Part shown: piece by piece, positions 62,118 to 64,000 of the stretch
Layout of the letters: every line of letters starts with the position of its first letter
How positions within the stretch are numbered: position 1 is the stretch's first letter
Assembly (NCBI GenBank): GCA_964613805.1
Contig: CAZTJF010000005.1
Span: forward strand, 62,001 to 126,000
Origin: XYD12-FULL-36-8 sp964613805
GTDB lineage: Bacteria; Bacteroidota; Ignavibacteria; Ignavibacteriales; Ignavibacteriaceae
Direction of reading: 5' to 3'
Length of the DNA stretch: 64,000 nt
The notes under the pieces: model-generated
The model's input: the letters and a program-made list of their open reading frames with translations, nothing else
Database searches by the model: none
What the model was told of the DNA's origin: nothing
Translations under genes and position numbers: made by a program

Positions 62118-63209
62118 ATGAGAATGAAAATCTTAGTTAATGCACTTTCCGGAATAGGCGACGCCCTAATGTTCACTCCTTCCTTGAAGTTGTTGAAAGA
62201 AGCATATCCAAACTCGGAAATCCACTCATTAGTAATGTTCAAAGCAGTTAAGGATTTTTATGAGAGAAATAAAAATATAAATAAGGTTTATTATTTTGAT
62301 TTTCTTTCGGAGGGTTACTTCAAATCACTTAAATTCCTTCTCTCACTTCGCGGCAGGTATGATGTTTCAATTAATGTTTATCCTTCAAACAGAAAAGAGT
62401 ATAATGTTATAAATTTTCTTATCGGCGCAAAAAAAAGAACCGCCGTAAAATATTTACGAAAAGATTTTACAAATTTGGGTTTCCTTAACAACGTAAGAAC
62501 ACTTGAAAATGATTCGCTTCACAATGTGCAGTCTAACATAAAGTTATGTGAATCACTTACGAAACACACACTAAAAGAAGAAGCTCCGCTTAATTTTCCT
62601 CTCGATAAACATGATTATGAGTTTGCCAACGAACTTTTAAAAAAACTAAATATTAGCGATCAAGATTTAGTTGTTGGATTTCATCCCGGCTCGGCAACTT
62701 TGAAAAATCAAGCTAACAGAAGATGGGAACCGGAAAAATTTGCTGAGCTTGGTAAAAAATTAATTGAAAACAATAAAACAAAAGTTTTAATTTTTGGAGG
62801 ACCAACCGAGGACGAATTAAAAGAAAATATTGTGAATCAAATTAATCTGCCGAATGCATTTGCGGTTTCTTCACATAATCTCACTGAAAGTGCGGCGGTG
62901 ATGAAACGATGCAATGTTTTCGTAACAAATGATTCGAGCTTAATGCACATTGCATCAGCGCTTCAACTTAAAGTTGTTGCGATAATTGGTCCAACTAATC
63001 CGAATTATATTTATCCTTGGAAAACAGAGCATAAAATTGTTTCGCTGAATTTGGATTGCGCACCTTGTTTTATTTATTCTCCACGCCCATTAATCTGCAG
63101 CCGAAATGATGTTAAGTTTAAGTGTATAAAAGAGCTGGATGTTGAGCGAGTTTATAGTGCAGTGGAGGAGTTTCTAAACACCAAAGCACAGACAACAAAT
63201 TACAGATAA
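62118..63209 (+). CDS. Family 9 glycosyltransferase (heptosyltransferase-like)
   Basis: 363 aa GT-B fold. The N-terminus ILVNALSGIGDALMFTPSLK and the C-terminal donor-site block VFVTNDSSLMHIASALQLKV, AIIGPTNPNYIYPW match ADP-heptose:LPS heptosyltransferases. VVGFHPGSATLKNQANRRWE also fits. A role in LPS core or other surface glycan assembly is likely. No other LPS genes are adjacent, and the sugar donor is not certain. Confidence 0.88.
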   Translation: MRMKILVNALSGIGDALMFTPSLKLLKEAYPNSEIHSLVMFKAVKDFYERNKNINKVYYFDFLSEGYFKSLKFLLSLRGRYDVSINVYPSNRKEYNVINFLIGAKKRTAVKYLRKDFTNLGFLNNVRTLENDSLHNVQSNIKLCESLTKHTLKEEAPLNFPLDKHDYEFANELLKKLNISDQDLVVGFHPGSATLKNQANRRWEPEKFAELGKKLIENNKTKVLIFGGPTEDELKENIVNQINLPNAFAVSSHNLTESAAVMKRCNVFVTNDSSLMHIASALQLKVVAIIGPTNPNYIYPWKTEHKIVSLNLDCAPCFIYSPRPLICSRNDVKFKCIKELDVERVYSAVEEFLNTKAQTTNYR

Positions 63210-63264
63210 AAACCAATAACAAAATTCCAAACAAAATTGTTTAGACATCTGAAGAATATCAACT

Positions 63265-63364
63265 GTCATTTCGATCCCGATTCGCAGCAATTAACGGAGA
63301 GTATCGGGAGAGAAATCTTTATTTCCAAACAGATTTCTCAGTCGCTTCGCTACATCGAAATGAC
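63265..63364. repeat. Dispersed palindromic element, copy 2 (perfect 11-bp ends)
   Basis: GTCATTTCGAT (63265-63275) and ATCGAAATGAC (63354-63364) are exact inverted ends. Internal pairs AGAAATCT (63311-63318) and AGATTTCT (63331-63338) fold further. Same layout as 20494-20654. It spans most of the gap between the family-9 glycosyltransferase and LOG genes. Confidence 0.65.
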
Positions 63365-63418
63365 GCTTTCCTATTACCACACAACCTCAATGTCTTTGGC
63401 AGAAATGACTTTTCATAA

Positions 63419-63997
63419 TTATTTATCGGACTCTCTTTGGGATTTGTCTTTTGAAAATTGAGATTTAATCAGAGTTTCCGAAAGGTATTCAACTATATCT
63501 TCAACGGAATTAAAACACTTCACCAAATCCGTTAAACGATTCTCTTTTCTTAGCTGATCATTTATAACATATACAATTTCCTTCCACATAGCTGAATGAC
63601 AAACAATAGGTTTCACTCTAATTAATTCCTTGTTTATTAATTCCCAAACAGCGGACAGTTCAAGCAATGTTCCTGTTCCGCCTTGAAGAATTACATATCC
63701 GTCGCCGTATTGAATAAGTTTAGTTATTCTATCAAATAACGATGAACAAATAATTTCTTCAGTTAAATATTTGTTTGAAGTGAAACCCACCGAGTCAAGG
63801 GTAATTCCAATTGCCTTTGCACCATTGCGGACAGCGCCTTTTGACACAGCTTCCATAGTTCCAAGATTTCCGCCGGAACAAACATTGAATCCCTTGAAAG
63901 CTAAAAGTTCACCCAATTTTTCTGCAGCGGTATATTGCTCATCTCCGTATTGCGGAATTGAACTTCCGAAAATTGTAATTGTTTTTTGCATAGTCAT
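63419..63997 (-). CDS. LOG-family (lysine decarboxylase-like) nucleotide phosphoribohydrolase
   Basis: 192 aa Rossmann-fold. ITIFGSSIPQYGDEQYTAAE opens the fold; GFNVCSGGNLGTMEAVSKGA and VILQGGTGTLLELSAVWELI give the nucleotide-binding and PGGxGTxxE-type catalytic motifs, with LQGGTGT in place of LPGGxGT. The family releases free base from N6-substituted or plain AMP. The start at 63997 lies 3 nt from the window edge; an earlier start cannot be excluded. Confidence 0.82.
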   Translation of the reverse strand: MTMQKTITIFGSSIPQYGDEQYTAAEKLGELLAFKGFNVCSGGNLGTMEAVSKGAVRNGAKAIGITLDSVGFTSNKYLTEEIICSSLFDRITKLIQYGDGYVILQGGTGTLLELSAVWELINKELIRVKPIVCHSAMWKEIVYVINDQLRKENRLTDLVKCFNSVEDIVEYLSETLIKSQFSKDKSQRESDK

Positions 63998-64000
63998 TTT

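Noticed and set aside
63237..63461. 74-codon plus-strand ORF after the family-9 glycosyltransferase gene
   Set aside because: It lies largely within the palindromic element 63265-63364, has no ribosome site, and its sequence reads as translated repeat DNA.

Overview
The window is an AT-rich bacterial chromosome segment with densely packed genes. It most resembles the Bacteroidota/Chlorobiota side of the tree, probably Ignavibacteria. The evidence is two proteins with T9SS-type sorting modules (NYPNPFNP motif), several small outer-membrane beta-barrels, Bacteroidota-like promoters (TTG, about 20 nt, TAnnTTT), weak Shine-Dalgarno use in places, and a Bacteroidota-style ketocarotenoid cluster. 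No rRNA, tRNA, CRISPR array, phage or IS element was recognised. The genus assignment is inference.

Layout. 1-4.7 kb (+): a 5'-truncated degenerate histidine kinase, miaA, a glycosyltransferase and a GlcD-type flavoprotein. 4.8-16.8 kb (-): a FISUMP surface protein, cysS carrying an in-frame palindromic insert, a nucleotidyltransferase with a small partner (toxin-antitoxin-like), then a housekeeping run yggS-divIVA-punA-(membrane coiled coil)-ileS-dksA-lspA-rluD. That order parallels the divIVA-ileS-lspA region of Firmicutes. 17-32.7 kb: pta, an alpha/beta hydrolase, glutathione peroxidase, malQ, an outer-membrane barrel, an HGSNAT-like acyltransferase, a Cys/Met-metabolism PLP enzyme, a large T9SS-type protein, tkt, a second barrel, and an esterase/PAP2/small-protein operon.

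32.9-41.1 kb (+) is a nine-gene carotenoid operon: crtI, crtB, an unknown exported protein, a CrtYcd-type lycopene cyclase, crtD, a PlsC-type acyltransferase, a family-2 glycosyltransferase, cruF and crtW. Together these predict a gamma-carotene-derived 4-keto, 1'-hydroxy, 3',4'-didehydro carotenoid that is glycosylated and acylated, i.e. salinixanthin/deoxyflexixanthin-like. It is followed on the opposite strand by a two-gene sensor kinase pair.

44-55.4 kb is the most unusual part. Read on the minus strand it runs oppB, oppC, a Ser/Thr kinase-AAA-TPR protein (4-nt overlap with oppC), a small secreted protein with seven near-perfect 16-residue repeats (unit LDELGTRYGWVRSNSQ), and a surface MA-family metallopeptidase with a predicted propeller and barrel. 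oppD and oppF are divergent, and no substrate-binding protein is seen. A decayed, frameshifted eighth repeat lies just past the repeat gene's stop. I propose this as a possible peptide precursor/transport/sensing system, which is untested.

55.4-64 kb: ybaK, a 54-aa basic protein, ogt, nfuA and ansA (divergent, with matching leaders), a 74-aa protein, a DUF2723 membrane protein, a family-9 glycosyltransferase and a LOG-family protein. Several small palindromic repeat families are scattered between genes.
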